Source: Methylophilus methylotrophus DSM 46235 = ATCC 53528
GTDB taxonomy: Bacteria; Pseudomonadota; Gammaproteobacteria; Burkholderiales; Methylophilaceae
Assembly: GCF_000378225.1 (NCBI RefSeq)
Contig: NZ_KB905147.1
Coordinates: 1 to 64,000 of the forward strand
Direction: 5' to 3'
Length of the DNA: 64,000 nucleotides
The notes below the pieces were generated by a model. It searched no databases. It saw nothing but the letters and a program-made list of their open reading frames with translations, and was not told the DNA's origin. Shown one piece after another: positions 51,228-60,126 of this stretch (position 1 is the first letter of the stretch; the number at the start of each line of letters is the position of its first letter). Both the position numbers and the translations under genes were made by a program.

Positions 51228-51791
51228 TTAGATCTTGCCTACCAAGTCCAAAGATGGAGTCAAGGTTTTTGCACCTTCGTTCCACTTGGCTGGGCACACC
51301 TGGCCTGGGTTAGCAGCGGTGTATTGCGCAGCCTTCAATTTGCGCAAGGTTTCTTTTACATCACGGGCAATTTCGTTGCTGTGTACTTCAACAGTCTTGA
51401 TCACGCCGTCTGGGTTGATCACGAAGGTACCGCGTAATGCCAAACCTTCTTCATCAATATGCACGTCAAAAGCACGTGTCAATTGGTGAGTTGGATCACC
51501 CACCAGTGGGAATTTTGCCTTGCCTACTGCAGGTGAAGTCTCGTGCCAAACCTTGTGGGAGAAGTGGGTATCGGTGGTCACGATGTACACTTCAGCACCA
51601 GCCTTCTGGAATTCTGCGTAGTTGTCAGCCGCATCTTCAACTTCTGTTGGGCAGTTGAAAGTGAACGCTGCCGGCATGAAAATCAACACTGACCATTTGC
51701 CTTTTAAAGACTCGTCAGTCACTTCGATAAATTTACCGTTGTGGAATGCTTGCGCCTTGAATGGTTGTACTTGTGTGTTAATCAATGACAT
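51228..51791 (-). CDS. ahpC: Alkyl hydroperoxide reductase subunit C (peroxiredoxin)
   Basis: AhpC reduces hydrogen peroxide and organic hydroperoxides with electrons from AhpF. The 187-residue typical 2-Cys peroxiredoxin has peroxidatic Cys47 in FTFNCPTEVEDAADNYAEF and the resolving Cys in GQVCPAKWNEGAKTL, plus VTTDTHFSHKVWHETSPAVG. It is full length with the C-terminal tail. AAGGAG precedes the ATG. Upstream, a TATAAT box and a palindrome at the right distance for an OxyR-type activator are visible. Confidence 0.96.
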   Translation of the reverse strand: MSLINTQVQPFKAQAFHNGKFIEVTDESLKGKWSVLIFMPAAFTFNCPTEVEDAADNYAEFQKAGAEVYIVTTDTHFSHKVWHETSPAVGKAKFPLVGDPTHQLTRAFDVHIDEEGLALRGTFVINPDGVIKTVEVHSNEIARDVKETLRKLKAAQYTAANPGQVCPAKWNEGAKTLTPSLDLVGKI

Positions 51792-51880
51792 GTAGTTCTC
51801 CTTTATGATTTATAAAACACGGGTTAATTAAAGATTTGCTGTGTTTCCACAGCGAATGGATGCATTTTAAGCATACACAT

Positions 51881-51933
51881 ATTATATGTAAAATTGATTG
51901 TTTTAATTTTATTGATAAATATTATTAATCAAT
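51881..51933 (-). promoter_or_regulatory. ahpC promoter with possible OxyR-type site
   Basis: On the minus strand TATAAT (51881-51886) is a good -10 box, but no -35 consensus is present. An AT-rich inverted repeat ATTGAT-N11-ATCAAT (51911-51933) lies where a LysR-type activator such as OxyR would bind. The 5' leader would be about 80 bases. Confidence 0.4.
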
Positions 51934-51950
51934 AAAGCCATCCGTTAAAA

Positions 51951-52790
51951 TCAGGCCGAGACCGTCACCTGCCCATGACCTTCATAGCCCAGATTATCCT
52001 GCCAGTTTACCGCAATCACATCACCAGCCTTGGCATCCTTGAGGTAAAAGGTGAAATACGGGTTGCGAGAAATACCGGTGCCGGTTTGCGCATCCACAAC
52101 CACCTGCCCGTTGAGTACCACCTGCATGAGTTGCATAAAATGTGCGGGCATGCGTTGACCATCATCGTTTTTACTACGGCCAGTACGCATGGGATGCAGA
52201 ATAATGATCTTTAGTTCAGTGATGTTTTTGCCCAAGGAGCCGTCTTCCAATATGCGCGCTCGCATTTTCATACTGGTGGCAAACGGTTCTTCACGTTCGC
52301 TACCGGCGCAGCCATCTTCCAGCACAACCACCTGTCGGCGCTGTTGCTGAAACTGGCCATTGACCTGTTGCAACAAGGCAATCACTTCGCCTGATTGCGC
52401 CAGTTTGACACGTGTCACCACTTTGGGCAGCACCTGTTTACCCAACTCAAAACTGGCAATCAGCGGGGTTGGATTTGCGTCCGCCAGCAAGCGCAAACTG
52501 CGCACACTGCCTGCTGGCTGATAACTGGTCAGCTCGACTTGTACTACTGCCCCATTTTCCGCCTTTTGCGGTGCTTCGATCTGCAAATCAGCTGAAACAG
52601 GCACTGCTGTCGCTTCGAGCGCCGCCATCACCTGATCAGTTTGCTTGGCCTCAAAGGCTTGCGCAAACCAAGTTGCAGCCTCCAGCTTACGCGAGACCAG
52701 CCAGAATGGCATGGCTGCCAACGCCAAACCAGCCTTTAACCAGATCCGCCGTTGCCCCCATGGCCTGAGATCATCATCCATTTTTATCAT
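51951..52790 (-). CDS. SoxYZ-like fusion protein with twin-arginine signal
   Basis: A second SoxY-SoxZ fusion of 279 residues, distantly related to the carrier at 19260-20048. The N terminus GQRRIWLKAGLALAAMPFWL is a twin-arginine-type export signal, so it may be folded before export. The SoxY-like part ends in VVVLEDGCAGSEREE (Cys161), a variant of the usual GGCGG arm, and the SoxZ-like part has IIILHPMRTGRSKNDDGQRM and VVDAQTGTGISRNPYFTF. Its role is not known; it may carry a thiol-bound group in the periplasm. The start overlaps the end of the BepA-like gene by 17 bp. Confidence 0.82.
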   Translation of the reverse strand: MIKMDDDLRPWGQRRIWLKAGLALAAMPFWLVSRKLEAATWFAQAFEAKQTDQVMAALEATAVPVSADLQIEAPQKAENGAVVQVELTSYQPAGSVRSLRLLADANPTPLIASFELGKQVLPKVVTRVKLAQSGEVIALLQQVNGQFQQQRRQVVVLEDGCAGSEREEPFATSMKMRARILEDGSLGKNITELKIIILHPMRTGRSKNDDGQRMPAHFMQLMQVVLNGQVVVDAQTGTGISRNPYFTFYLKDAKAGDVIAVNWQDNLGYEGHGQVTVSA

Positions 52791-54339
52791 CGCCTTGCTC
52801 CAGCTTGAGTTGCTGCCTGAGTGTTTTCAGCCGAGCTTCTACCTTGGATTGCAGATAGAAATCACCATCTTTTGCTTTACTGGCAATCTCAAACTGGTCG
52901 ATCGCCCGCGGCAAATCATATTTGCGCACATAGCTTTCACCCAGTGCCTGGTGGCGCAGCATTTGTTTGCCTTGCCCCTGATAGGCTGCTGCCAGCCAAT
53001 CCCAAAGTTTGGGGTCATCAGGAAAAGCTTCCAGTTGCTTTTGAATAAACGTCACCGCTTGCGGCCACTGGTTGCTGCGGATCAGCAGCTCAGCCTCCCC
53101 CTGGGCAAGAATGCGGTGTTTGGGATATTGCTGCAACCCTTGTACAAATTGTGTCTGCGCTTGTGCCACCTGACCCAATTTGGCCAACGTCAGTCCTTTC
53201 AGCGTCACCAGATAAGGGTTATTCATGCCATGTTGCACCAGCCAGTCCACTTCCACCTGCGCATTTTTAGCCTGATTTGACCGCAGAAAGGCATAAGCCA
53301 ACCCGTAATGCTCAGCGATTTCATTCTGAAAACGCCCTTCACTAATGTTGTTTTGGAACTCTTCCACCATTTGCGATGGCGCCCCTTGGAAAGCGCGTAT
53401 TTTTGCCCGCATCAGGAAAAACGTCAGACTCTCATTGATCTGTTTGTAAGGCAGGTTTTGCACACGGTTACCGATATCCGCAATCCGCTCACTGGTTAAT
53501 GGGTGGGTGCGTAAATAACTGGGCATATTACCGCCATCTGAAAAGCGGGTTGCGCGTTGCATGGTGGTAAAAAAGGCAGGCATGGCACGCACATCAAAAC
53601 CAGCGTCCTGCAATATGGTCAAGCCGACCCGGTCTGCCTCACGTTCATGTTCACGCGTGTAATCCAACTGCTTTTGAATCCCCGCCGCCGAGGCGGCAGT
53701 CATGGCACCCATCCCTACCTGCGGATTGGAGCGGGCAATCAACAGCGCCAGCGCCGTGGCTGCAATATTTTTGAACATATCGTATTTTTGCGACGCCAGC
53801 ATACGCGCCAAATGGTGCTGGGTCACATGGCCGATTTCATGGCCGAGCACACTGGCCAGCTCTGACTCACTGTTGGCCGCCATAAACAAACCCGTATGTA
53901 CGCCAATCACGCCGCCTGGCATGGCAAACGCGTTAATACTTTTATCCTGCACCACAAAAAAGTAAAACTTTTGCTGTTTGTCGGGGCTGCTTTCGCCCAA
54001 TCGCGTACCCAAGGCCTGTAAATAATCCGTGACTTCGGCGTCATCCAACACATCTTGACTCGTTGCCACTTGTTTGAGAATCTGATTGGCAATCTTTTCC
54101 TCATCCCGCAGTGACAACACTGTTTGTGAGGCATCACCCAGCTCCGGCAACTGGTTGGAAGAGTCTGCGGGTAAATTCAAGTCCAAATCCGGCTCGTAAG
54201 GCTTACCGGAAAACACACCTGTGGCATTATTGGCCAGCAACCCCTGAGAGGGCGTCAGCAACAAGCCGCACACAAGCAACCCGCGCATAACGTAGCGAGC
54301 ACCTGATGGATAAGCATGTTTAATCTCATTAAAAACCAT
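52774..54339 (-). CDS. bepA: M48-family metalloprotease, BepA-like, with TPR repeats
   Basis: A periplasmic zinc protease and chaperone for outer-membrane protein assembly. The 521-residue protein has a signal-like helix (about 18-35), zinc motif HEIGH (167-171) in LASVLGHEIGHVTQHHLARM, third ligand region YTREHEREADRVGLTILQDA, FLRTHPLTSERIADIGNRVQ-type stretch and C-terminal TPR repeats (about 340-510). A later ATG (54288) would place the signal at the N terminus. The overlap with a SoxYZ-like gene downstream is unusual, since bepA is not normally linked to such carriers. Confidence 0.88.
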   Translation of the reverse strand: MVFNEIKHAYPSGARYVMRGLLVCGLLLTPSQGLLANNATGVFSGKPYEPDLDLNLPADSSNQLPELGDASQTVLSLRDEEKIANQILKQVATSQDVLDDAEVTDYLQALGTRLGESSPDKQQKFYFFVVQDKSINAFAMPGGVIGVHTGLFMAANSESELASVLGHEIGHVTQHHLARMLASQKYDMFKNIAATALALLIARSNPQVGMGAMTAASAAGIQKQLDYTREHEREADRVGLTILQDAGFDVRAMPAFFTTMQRATRFSDGGNMPSYLRTHPLTSERIADIGNRVQNLPYKQINESLTFFLMRAKIRAFQGAPSQMVEEFQNNISEGRFQNEIAEHYGLAYAFLRSNQAKNAQVEVDWLVQHGMNNPYLVTLKGLTLAKLGQVAQAQTQFVQGLQQYPKHRILAQGEAELLIRSNQWPQAVTFIQKQLEAFPDDPKLWDWLAAAYQGQGKQMLRHQALGESYVRKYDLPRAIDQFEIASKAKDGDFYLQSKVEARLKTLRQQLKLEQGDDKNG

Positions 54340-54448
54340 GAAGTTCAGCGTTTACAATTGGTGGCCTGGTGACAGACCTAACACAGTGACCCAAACTTGT
54401 TATGATAACGGCTTAATCGCTTGAGTTCATCCTTTTAAAGCAACCCTT

Positions 54449-54937
54449 ATGACAAAACAAACTTCAGGCCTGACCCATTTCAACGCCCAAGGCCAAGCAC
54501 ACATGGTCGATATCGGCGACAAAGCACACACCAAACGTGTCGCTATCGCCGAAGGCCTCATCACCATGCAAGCAGCCACCTTGCAAACCATCCTCCAAGG
54601 CAATGCCAAAAAAGGCGACGTGCTGGGCATTGCCCGCATTGCCGCCATCCAGGCCAGCAAAAAAACCAGCGACCTCATACCGCTCTGCCACCCGCTTAGC
54701 CTAAGCCGCGTCGATGTCAGTTTTATGGCAAATGAAACGCAACACAGTATTACTTGCCGCGTGCAATGTGAAACTACCGGGCAAACCGGAGTAGAAATGG
54801 AAGCCCTTACCGCGGTGCAGGTGGGCTTGTTGACGATTTATGATATGTGCAAGTCGATTGATCGCGGCATGACGATGTCTGACATCAGACTACTGGAGAA
54901 GCATGGTGGGAAGAGTGGGGATTGGGTGGCAGATTAA
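54449..54937 (+). CDS. moaC: Cyclic pyranopterin monophosphate synthase
   Basis: MoaC closes the pyranopterin ring in molybdenum cofactor synthesis, acting after MoaA. The 162-residue protein is full length, with [20 protein letters not shown], the active-site [18 protein letters not shown] and [40 protein letters not shown]. It stands alone here, divergent from the BepA-like gene and upstream of a repeat-filled region. Confidence 0.95.
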   Translation: MTKQTSGLTHFNAQGQAHMVDIGDKAHTKRVAIAEGLITMQAATLQTILQGNAKKGDVLGIARIAAIQASKKTSDLIPLCHPLSLSRVDVSFMANETQHSITCRVQCETTGQTGVEMEALTAVQVGLLTIYDMCKSIDRGMTMSDIRLLEKHGGKSGDWVAD

Positions 54938-55007
54938 ACAACACAATCTACCCCATAAAAACATCATTTTTAAAAAGCAGATTTTATATTGAGGTATTCC
55001 TTTCACC

Positions 55008-55616
55008 TCTCGGCGAGTTACTTTCTGTTGCTTGCCCCACAGAAAGTAACCAAAGAGGAGGGCACCCAGCCATCACGGCCTTTGGCTCCCTTGCGTTGCT
55101 CAACAAAATAAGCCGGTCACGAAACTCAACCTGGCAGCTTATAAAAATCATAAGCTGCTGCGGGATTCGGACAGTCGCTCCCTCTACTCTTATTTTGTCT
55201 CCGCTACTCAGCGTGATGGGATGGGATTTATCTCGCTAAACTTACATCGTGAAAGATTGGACGTTTTGAAACTCCAATTCTTTTTTAATTCATGAAAGCT
55301 TGCATTCGCATGGTTTTTTGAGCCCCCATCTGACGCGCCGAGCAACGCAGGGTTGGCGGGAGTACTCGACCATCGGCTGTCCGAGCTCCGCAGTGGCTTG
55401 CGTCTTGTGCATGCCGCTAGGATGAGTTCTGCGAGCGCTTATGCCTAAGTCCGGCAAAGCAACGAACCAAAGTCCTAAACCGAGCAACGCAGGATAAAAG
55501 CGGAAGCTAGGGGTGCACTTTCTTTTGGTTACTTATTCTTTGTGCAAGCAAAGAAAAGTAACTCGCCGAAGGGCGAAAAAGAACATCACAGAGAACAAGA
55601 AACCATCCGCGTGAGC
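55008..55616. repeat. Large inverted-repeat intergenic element, copy B
   Basis: The more complete copy of the element at 410-1015. The left arm (55008-55235) begins CTCGGCGAGTTACTTTCTGT and ends near CTACTCAGCGTGATGGG; the right arm (55316-55616) begins CCCCCATCTGACGCGCCG and ends TTTGGTTACTTATTCTTTGT, GCAAAGAAAAGTAACTCGCC. The outer ends are inverted repeats of each other, and both arms carry the pattern TAGCTTCCGC...CCTGCGTTGCTC in opposite orientation. A GCAGCTTATAAAAATCATAA-type hairpin lies in the left arm. No conserved ORF is seen. The whole spacer 54938-55821 holds this element, a short palindromic repeat and no gene. Confidence 0.8.
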
Positions 55617-55715
55617 ATACATTCCCACCCTACAACTTCCCAAAGAAAGATTTATAGAGAGTAGCAAGTGCAACACTCGCTCTGATGTTTTAGCAAGGTT
55701 AGCATTAACCTCGCC

Positions 55716-55743
55716 GAGATTCCCGCCTCAGCCGGAATGACAA
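55716..55743. repeat. Short palindromic intergenic repeat, second copy
   Basis: GAGATTCCCGCCTCAGCCGG followed by AATGACAA matches the motif at 1064-1090 in the same orientation and again lies to the right of the large inverted-repeat element. It is an imperfect palindrome of the GGAATGAC type common in proteobacteria. Confidence 0.55.
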
Positions 55744-55821
55744 CATTACAAGTGCGCAACTCCACAAAATCACGGAGACAGGCGGAGTAGTGCCTGAAAA
55801 TAAAAGAATAACCTTCTCGAC

Positions 55822-56832
55822 TTAAGCCAACAACACTGCAATCCGCCGCGCGCATTCTGGTGCCATGGTCACGCCATAGCGAAAATGTCCTGTATTCAAA
55901 TACAGATTCTCAATCTGAGGGTGTCTACCAATCGTAGGAATATTATGCGGCGTTCCTGGCCGCAACCCGCTCCAGTGTTTGACAATGGGCTGCCCTTTCA
56001 ACTCAGGCAACATGGCTTCGGCTTTTTGCAGCATTTCCTCCCGCATACTGTCCGTCACCCCGGTATCAAACCCGACGTCTTCCAAACTACTGCCAGCCAA
56101 CAAATGGCCATCTCGCCGCTGCAGCATATAGAACCCATCGCGGTACAGGATGTGCGGTAGTAAACCCGGTAGCATTTGGTACAACAGCATTTGTCCTCGC
56201 ATAGGCTTAATGTCCAGGCTAAGCGCTGTTTGCTTGAGCAGCTCAAAACTCCACGCACCCGAAGTCACCACAAATACATCCGCAGATAAGATTTCGCCAC
56301 TGGTCGTTTGCCAATGCTTGATAGAGGACGCCCCTTCTTGTAGAGGCATCAGCTGCGTCTGTTCGCGTAGCGTCACACCATGTTTGATCAGCCAGGCCTT
56401 GAGCGATTGCAATAAGCGTGGATTACGGATTTGTACTACTTCTGGAATCAATAGGTCTTGCCCTTGCTGGATCACTTCCAGACCAAAACGGTGGCACCAC
56501 GCTATGGCCTGCTGGCGGTCGAATGGGGGCCGGATCAGCATGCCACTACGGGTACATTCGGGATCTATACCGGTTTCAGCAAAGAGTTCGGCACTCACCG
56601 CCGGATAAGCACGTGCCCCGGCAAGGGCCAGTTCGTTGACCACATCCTGGTAAAACCAGGGCAAGAGCGGGAAAGCAATGCCTGCACCTGCCCAGGAGGA
56701 TTCGCCTGAGGTTTGGGCCGCGACGATATTGCGTTCTACCAGTGTGACCGTGTGGCCTTGTTTGCGTAATTGCATGGCGGTGAGGCATCCGACGATACCC
56801 CCACCAACCACAATGACTGATTTGTTAGCCAT
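55822..56832 (-). CDS. thiO: Glycine oxidase ThiO-like FAD oxidoreductase
   Basis: A 336-residue DAO-family flavoprotein. ThiO oxidises glycine to an imine used in making the thiazole of thiamine. The N-terminal FAD motif is SVIVVGGGIVGCLTAMQLRK, followed by VAAQTSGESSWAGAGIAFPL; the C-terminal part has GHLLAGSSLEDVGFDTGVTD, HWSGLRPGTPHNIPTIGRHP and LYLNTGHFRYGVTMAPECAR. No other thi genes are nearby, so a related D-amino acid oxidase activity is not excluded. It lies 68 bp after the antiporter gene on the same strand. Confidence 0.82.
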   Translation of the reverse strand: MANKSVIVVGGGIVGCLTAMQLRKQGHTVTLVERNIVAAQTSGESSWAGAGIAFPLLPWFYQDVVNELALAGARAYPAVSAELFAETGIDPECTRSGMLIRPPFDRQQAIAWCHRFGLEVIQQGQDLLIPEVVQIRNPRLLQSLKAWLIKHGVTLREQTQLMPLQEGASSIKHWQTTSGEILSADVFVVTSGAWSFELLKQTALSLDIKPMRGQMLLYQMLPGLLPHILYRDGFYMLQRRDGHLLAGSSLEDVGFDTGVTDSMREEMLQKAEAMLPELKGQPIVKHWSGLRPGTPHNIPTIGRHPQIENLYLNTGHFRYGVTMAPECARRIAVLLA

Positions 56833-56899
56833 ACCTGTTTTCTGAAAGGATTGAGCGCCTGGCAGAAAAGCTCTGCCAGAAGCTAAGGGGCGTATTGTC

Positions 56900-58876
56900 T
56901 TACGGTTTACGGCCAGAAATCAAATAGACTTCCATGGCGATGAGGGCAGCATTGCTGCCAAGTAATACCAGGATATCCCCTTCAGTAAGTACGATATCAC
57001 CGCGTGGAGCGATTGGTTCTGGCATATTGAGGCGGCGCAGTTGTTTGACCTCGACGGCAAAATCTTCAAACGGGATATGATCCAGCCGGAGGCCATGTGC
57101 ATAAAAGTTTTTATACATTTCCACCGAGTGCAATTGTGGCAGAGCCGCAGTGGTGGTATCCGCGTCACTGACCCCACGGAAGTAGCCTTTGAACATCTTG
57201 TAACGCTCTTCGCGGAACATACGGATACGTTTGACCACACGATTGAGCGGGATGCCAAGCGTTACTAACGCATGCGAAGCCAGCATGAGGCTACCCTCCA
57301 GAATTTCTGGCACCACCTCGGCTGCACCGGCATCACGTAATACATCCATTTCACTGTCATCATGCGTTCGCACAATCACCGGCAGGCTGGGATTTTTCTC
57401 TTGAATCACATGCAAGACTTTCATAGTGGCCCGGGTTTCGGCATAACTGACAATCACGGCTTTAGCGCGACCCAGCCCCGCGGCCTCCAGCACAGAGCGC
57501 CGGCCAGCATCCCCATAAATCACGTTTTCCCCCGCAGCAGCCGCTTCCTGCACACGGCTGGCATCCATATCCAACGCCACATAAGGGATATTTTCTTCAC
57601 GCAAAAAGCGTCCCAGGTACTGCCCGCTACGACCATAGCCGCAAATAATGACGTGGTCACGCAGGTCCTGGCTATGCTCCTGTATCTGATCGACCACCTT
57701 GATGCTGTTGCGGGTGTAGCTCTTGACCAGTGCGCGCGCGATACGCCCGTTGTTTTGAATAAGAAAGGGGGCCACCAGCATGGACAGCACCGCGACCGAC
57801 AATACCAGTTGCAATGCATTTCCATCAATCAACTTGGTTTGCAACCCCAATGCCAGCACGACAAAACTAAACTCACCCGCCTGACCGAGAATGATGCCGG
57901 TACGCACGCCTACGCCCATTTCAAAACCATAAAACCTGGTCAGAAAAGCGATCAGGCCTATCTTGAATAGCAGGAAAAAGATGAGTAGAAAGACGATCAA
58001 TGCAACATGGTCAACGAGCACTGACACATCAAGCAACATGCCGACACTGATAAAGAATAAGCCTAATAAAATATCGCGGAATGGTGCGATATCTGACTCC
58101 ACTTGATAACGGTATTTGGTCTCCGAGATCAGCATGCCTGCCACAAACGCACCCAGCGCATAAGACAGGCCCACAAAATTGGTCGCAGCGGCCATCAGCA
58201 ATGTCACCATCAGCACATTGAGCACGAACAACTCGCGTGAGCGTTGCTTGGCGACTAGTTCAAACCAGAAATTCAGGGCATTTTTACCGAACCTGAATAA
58301 CAAAAACAGCAATACCGAGGATTTAAACAGGGTCAGTCCCAGCACATCCAGCCAGTTGTCACTGTGTGATCCCAGTGTCTGGATCAAGACTAGAATTGGA
58401 ATCACCGCCAGGTCCTGGAACAGCAACACACCAATACTCAAACGACCGTGGCGGGAGTTGAGGTCTACACGTTCCATCAGGATTTTTGACACAATTGCAG
58501 TCGAAGACATGGTGATAGCAGCACCAATAATGAAAGCAGAAGTCAGGCTGAGGCCAGCCAGCTTGCCTAGTACCAGACTGGCCAGCAACGTCAGGACAAC
58601 CTGGCCCCCACCCAAGCCGAACAGGGTTTTGCGCATGGCATACAATTTGGGCAGGCTAAACTCAAGACCAATACTGAACATGAGGAACACAATGCCAAAC
58701 TCGGCCACTTGGCGGCCACTCTCTTCATCTTCCAGCAAGCCCAATGCGTGCGGCCCGAGCACGATCCCAATCATGAAGTAAGCCAGCATGGCTGGTAAGC
58801 CGAGGATACGGAACAGGCCGACGGCAAATACCGAACTGGTGAGTAGCAATAGTAAATGGATCAGGGAATCAAACAT
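56900..58876 (-). CDS. Monovalent cation:proton antiporter-2 (KefB/YbaL type)
   Basis: A 658-residue CPA2-family protein likely exporting K+ (or Na+) for H+. It has 12-13 membrane helices (1-380) with GLPAMLAYFMIGIVLGPHAL and LSIGVLLFQDLAVIPILVLI (the conserved Gln-Asp pair of the family), a cytoplasmic TrkA-N nucleotide-binding domain (HVIICGYGRSGQYLGRFLRE), and a TrkA-C domain near the end (about 560-650). The Kef glutathione regulation site is not obvious. The gene is isolated, divergent from kdsD. Confidence 0.9.
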   Translation of the reverse strand: MFDSLIHLLLLLTSSVFAVGLFRILGLPAMLAYFMIGIVLGPHALGLLEDEESGRQVAEFGIVFLMFSIGLEFSLPKLYAMRKTLFGLGGGQVVLTLLASLVLGKLAGLSLTSAFIIGAAITMSSTAIVSKILMERVDLNSRHGRLSIGVLLFQDLAVIPILVLIQTLGSHSDNWLDVLGLTLFKSSVLLFLLFRFGKNALNFWFELVAKQRSRELFVLNVLMVTLLMAAATNFVGLSYALGAFVAGMLISETKYRYQVESDIAPFRDILLGLFFISVGMLLDVSVLVDHVALIVFLLIFFLLFKIGLIAFLTRFYGFEMGVGVRTGIILGQAGEFSFVVLALGLQTKLIDGNALQLVLSVAVLSMLVAPFLIQNNGRIARALVKSYTRNSIKVVDQIQEHSQDLRDHVIICGYGRSGQYLGRFLREENIPYVALDMDASRVQEAAAAGENVIYGDAGRRSVLEAAGLGRAKAVIVSYAETRATMKVLHVIQEKNPSLPVIVRTHDDSEMDVLRDAGAAEVVPEILEGSLMLASHALVTLGIPLNRVVKRIRMFREERYKMFKGYFRGVSDADTTTAALPQLHSVEMYKNFYAHGLRLDHIPFEDFAVEVKQLRRLNMPEPIAPRGDIVLTEGDILVLLGSNAALIAMEVYLISGRKP

Positions 58877-59080
58877 GCAATTGTTCTAAGCACTTATGTC
58901 AGGCCACAAACACATGCCAGCCTGTAAATCATTGATAGAGGTAGTCAAGGATATATTCTGAAACAGACTTGTTTCAAGTGGATGCATCCTGCCACAAAAC
59001 ACTATTTTATGCAAAAAATGTGCCTGGCAACAAAAAAACCGTAAAAAAATGGCCTTTTGCTTTCTTGCCAAGGGACTCAC

Positions 59081-59102
59081 TTGTTATACTAACCCGCCAT
59101 GA
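59081..59102 (+). promoter_or_regulatory. Extended -10 promoter at the kdsD start codon
   Basis: TTGTTATACT (59081-59090) holds an extended -10 (TG-N-TATACT). The ATG of kdsD begins only 8 bases after the -10 box, so transcription should start at or within two bases of the start codon. No ribosome binding site is present before the ATG, consistent with a leaderless message. Confidence 0.5.
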
Positions 59103-60100
59103 ACACAGCAAACGATGGTGTCCACCTTGTGAAAAGCGCTGACATCGTGACACGTGCACGAGGCATACTGTTACACGAAGCCGATGAAATACGCCAACTG
59201 GCAGACCGCCTGGGCAGCGCGTTTGAAGCCGCAGTGCATATGATCCTTGATTGCCGCGGCCGCGTGGTAGTGACAGGCATGGGAAAGTCCGGTCATATTG
59301 GCGGCAAAATTGCTGCCACACTGGCGAGTACCGGCACACCTGCTTTTTTCATGCATCCGGCCGAGGCGAGTCATGGTGACTTGGGCATGATTACATCTGA
59401 GGATGTCGTCATTGCCTTGTCGAACTCCGGCGAAAGCGACGAAATTATCAACATTCTTCCAGCCATCCGTCGCATAGGTGCTCGCATTCTGAGCATTACT
59501 GGTAGCGAAAGCTCTACCTTGTCGCGCGAATCCGAGGTGCATTTAAGTGCTGCTGTCAGCCATGAAGCCTGCCCACTCGGCCTCGCACCGACAGCGAGCA
59601 CCACCGCAGCATTGGCGTTAGGTGACGCGCTTGCACTCTGTGTACTTGATTTGCGTGAATTCACTGCCGAGGACTTTGCACGCTCACACCCTGGTGGAAG
59701 CCTGGGTCGTAGACTACTGGTCAGAATTAAAGATGTAATGCGCACCGGTAATGCTGTTCCCTGGGTGAACGAACAAGCCACAGTGCAGGATGCCATTACG
59801 CAAATCTCCAGCAAAGGCATGGGATTTACTGCTATTGTGGATCACCAGCATCATCCGATCGGCATTTTTACGGATGGGGATTTACGCCGCTTGTTTATGC
59901 AAGGCAAGAGCCATACCCTGACTGCCATTACTTCAGTCATGAATACACACCCCCGCTTACTAGGGACGCAACAAATGGCAGTGGATGCAGTTAATCTGAT
60001 GGAGCAATATAAAATTAACGGTTTTTTGGCAGTGGACGAGCAACAACAATTGATAGGTGCGTTTAATATGCACGATTTACTGAAGGCGAAAGTCGTTTAG
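59099..60100 (+). CDS. kdsD: Arabinose-5-phosphate isomerase
   Basis: KdsD converts ribulose 5-phosphate to arabinose 5-phosphate, the first step towards Kdo of LPS. The 333-residue protein has an SIS domain (VVVTGMGKSGHIGGKIAATL, STGTPAFFMHPAEASHGDLG, ALSNSGESDEIINILP, and CPLGLAPTASTTAALALGDA with ARSHPGGSLGRRLL) and a C-terminal CBS pair (IKDVMRTGNAVPWV, IGIFTDGDLRRLFMQGKS). The start at the first ATG gives a normal length. It leads kdsD-lptC-lptA-lptB-rpoN; the usual kdsC phosphatase gene between kdsD and lptC is missing here. Confidence 0.95.
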   Translation: MNTANDGVHLVKSADIVTRARGILLHEADEIRQLADRLGSAFEAAVHMILDCRGRVVVTGMGKSGHIGGKIAATLASTGTPAFFMHPAEASHGDLGMITSEDVVIALSNSGESDEIINILPAIRRIGARILSITGSESSTLSRESEVHLSAAVSHEACPLGLAPTASTTAALALGDALALCVLDLREFTAEDFARSHPGGSLGRRLLVRIKDVMRTGNAVPWVNEQATVQDAITQISSKGMGFTAIVDHQHHPIGIFTDGDLRRLFMQGKSHTLTAITSVMNTHPRLLGTQQMAVDAVNLMEQYKINGFLAVDEQQQLIGAFNMHDLLKAKVV

Positions 60101-60126
60101 GCCAGCTGGTCTCCTGGAATTCACGC

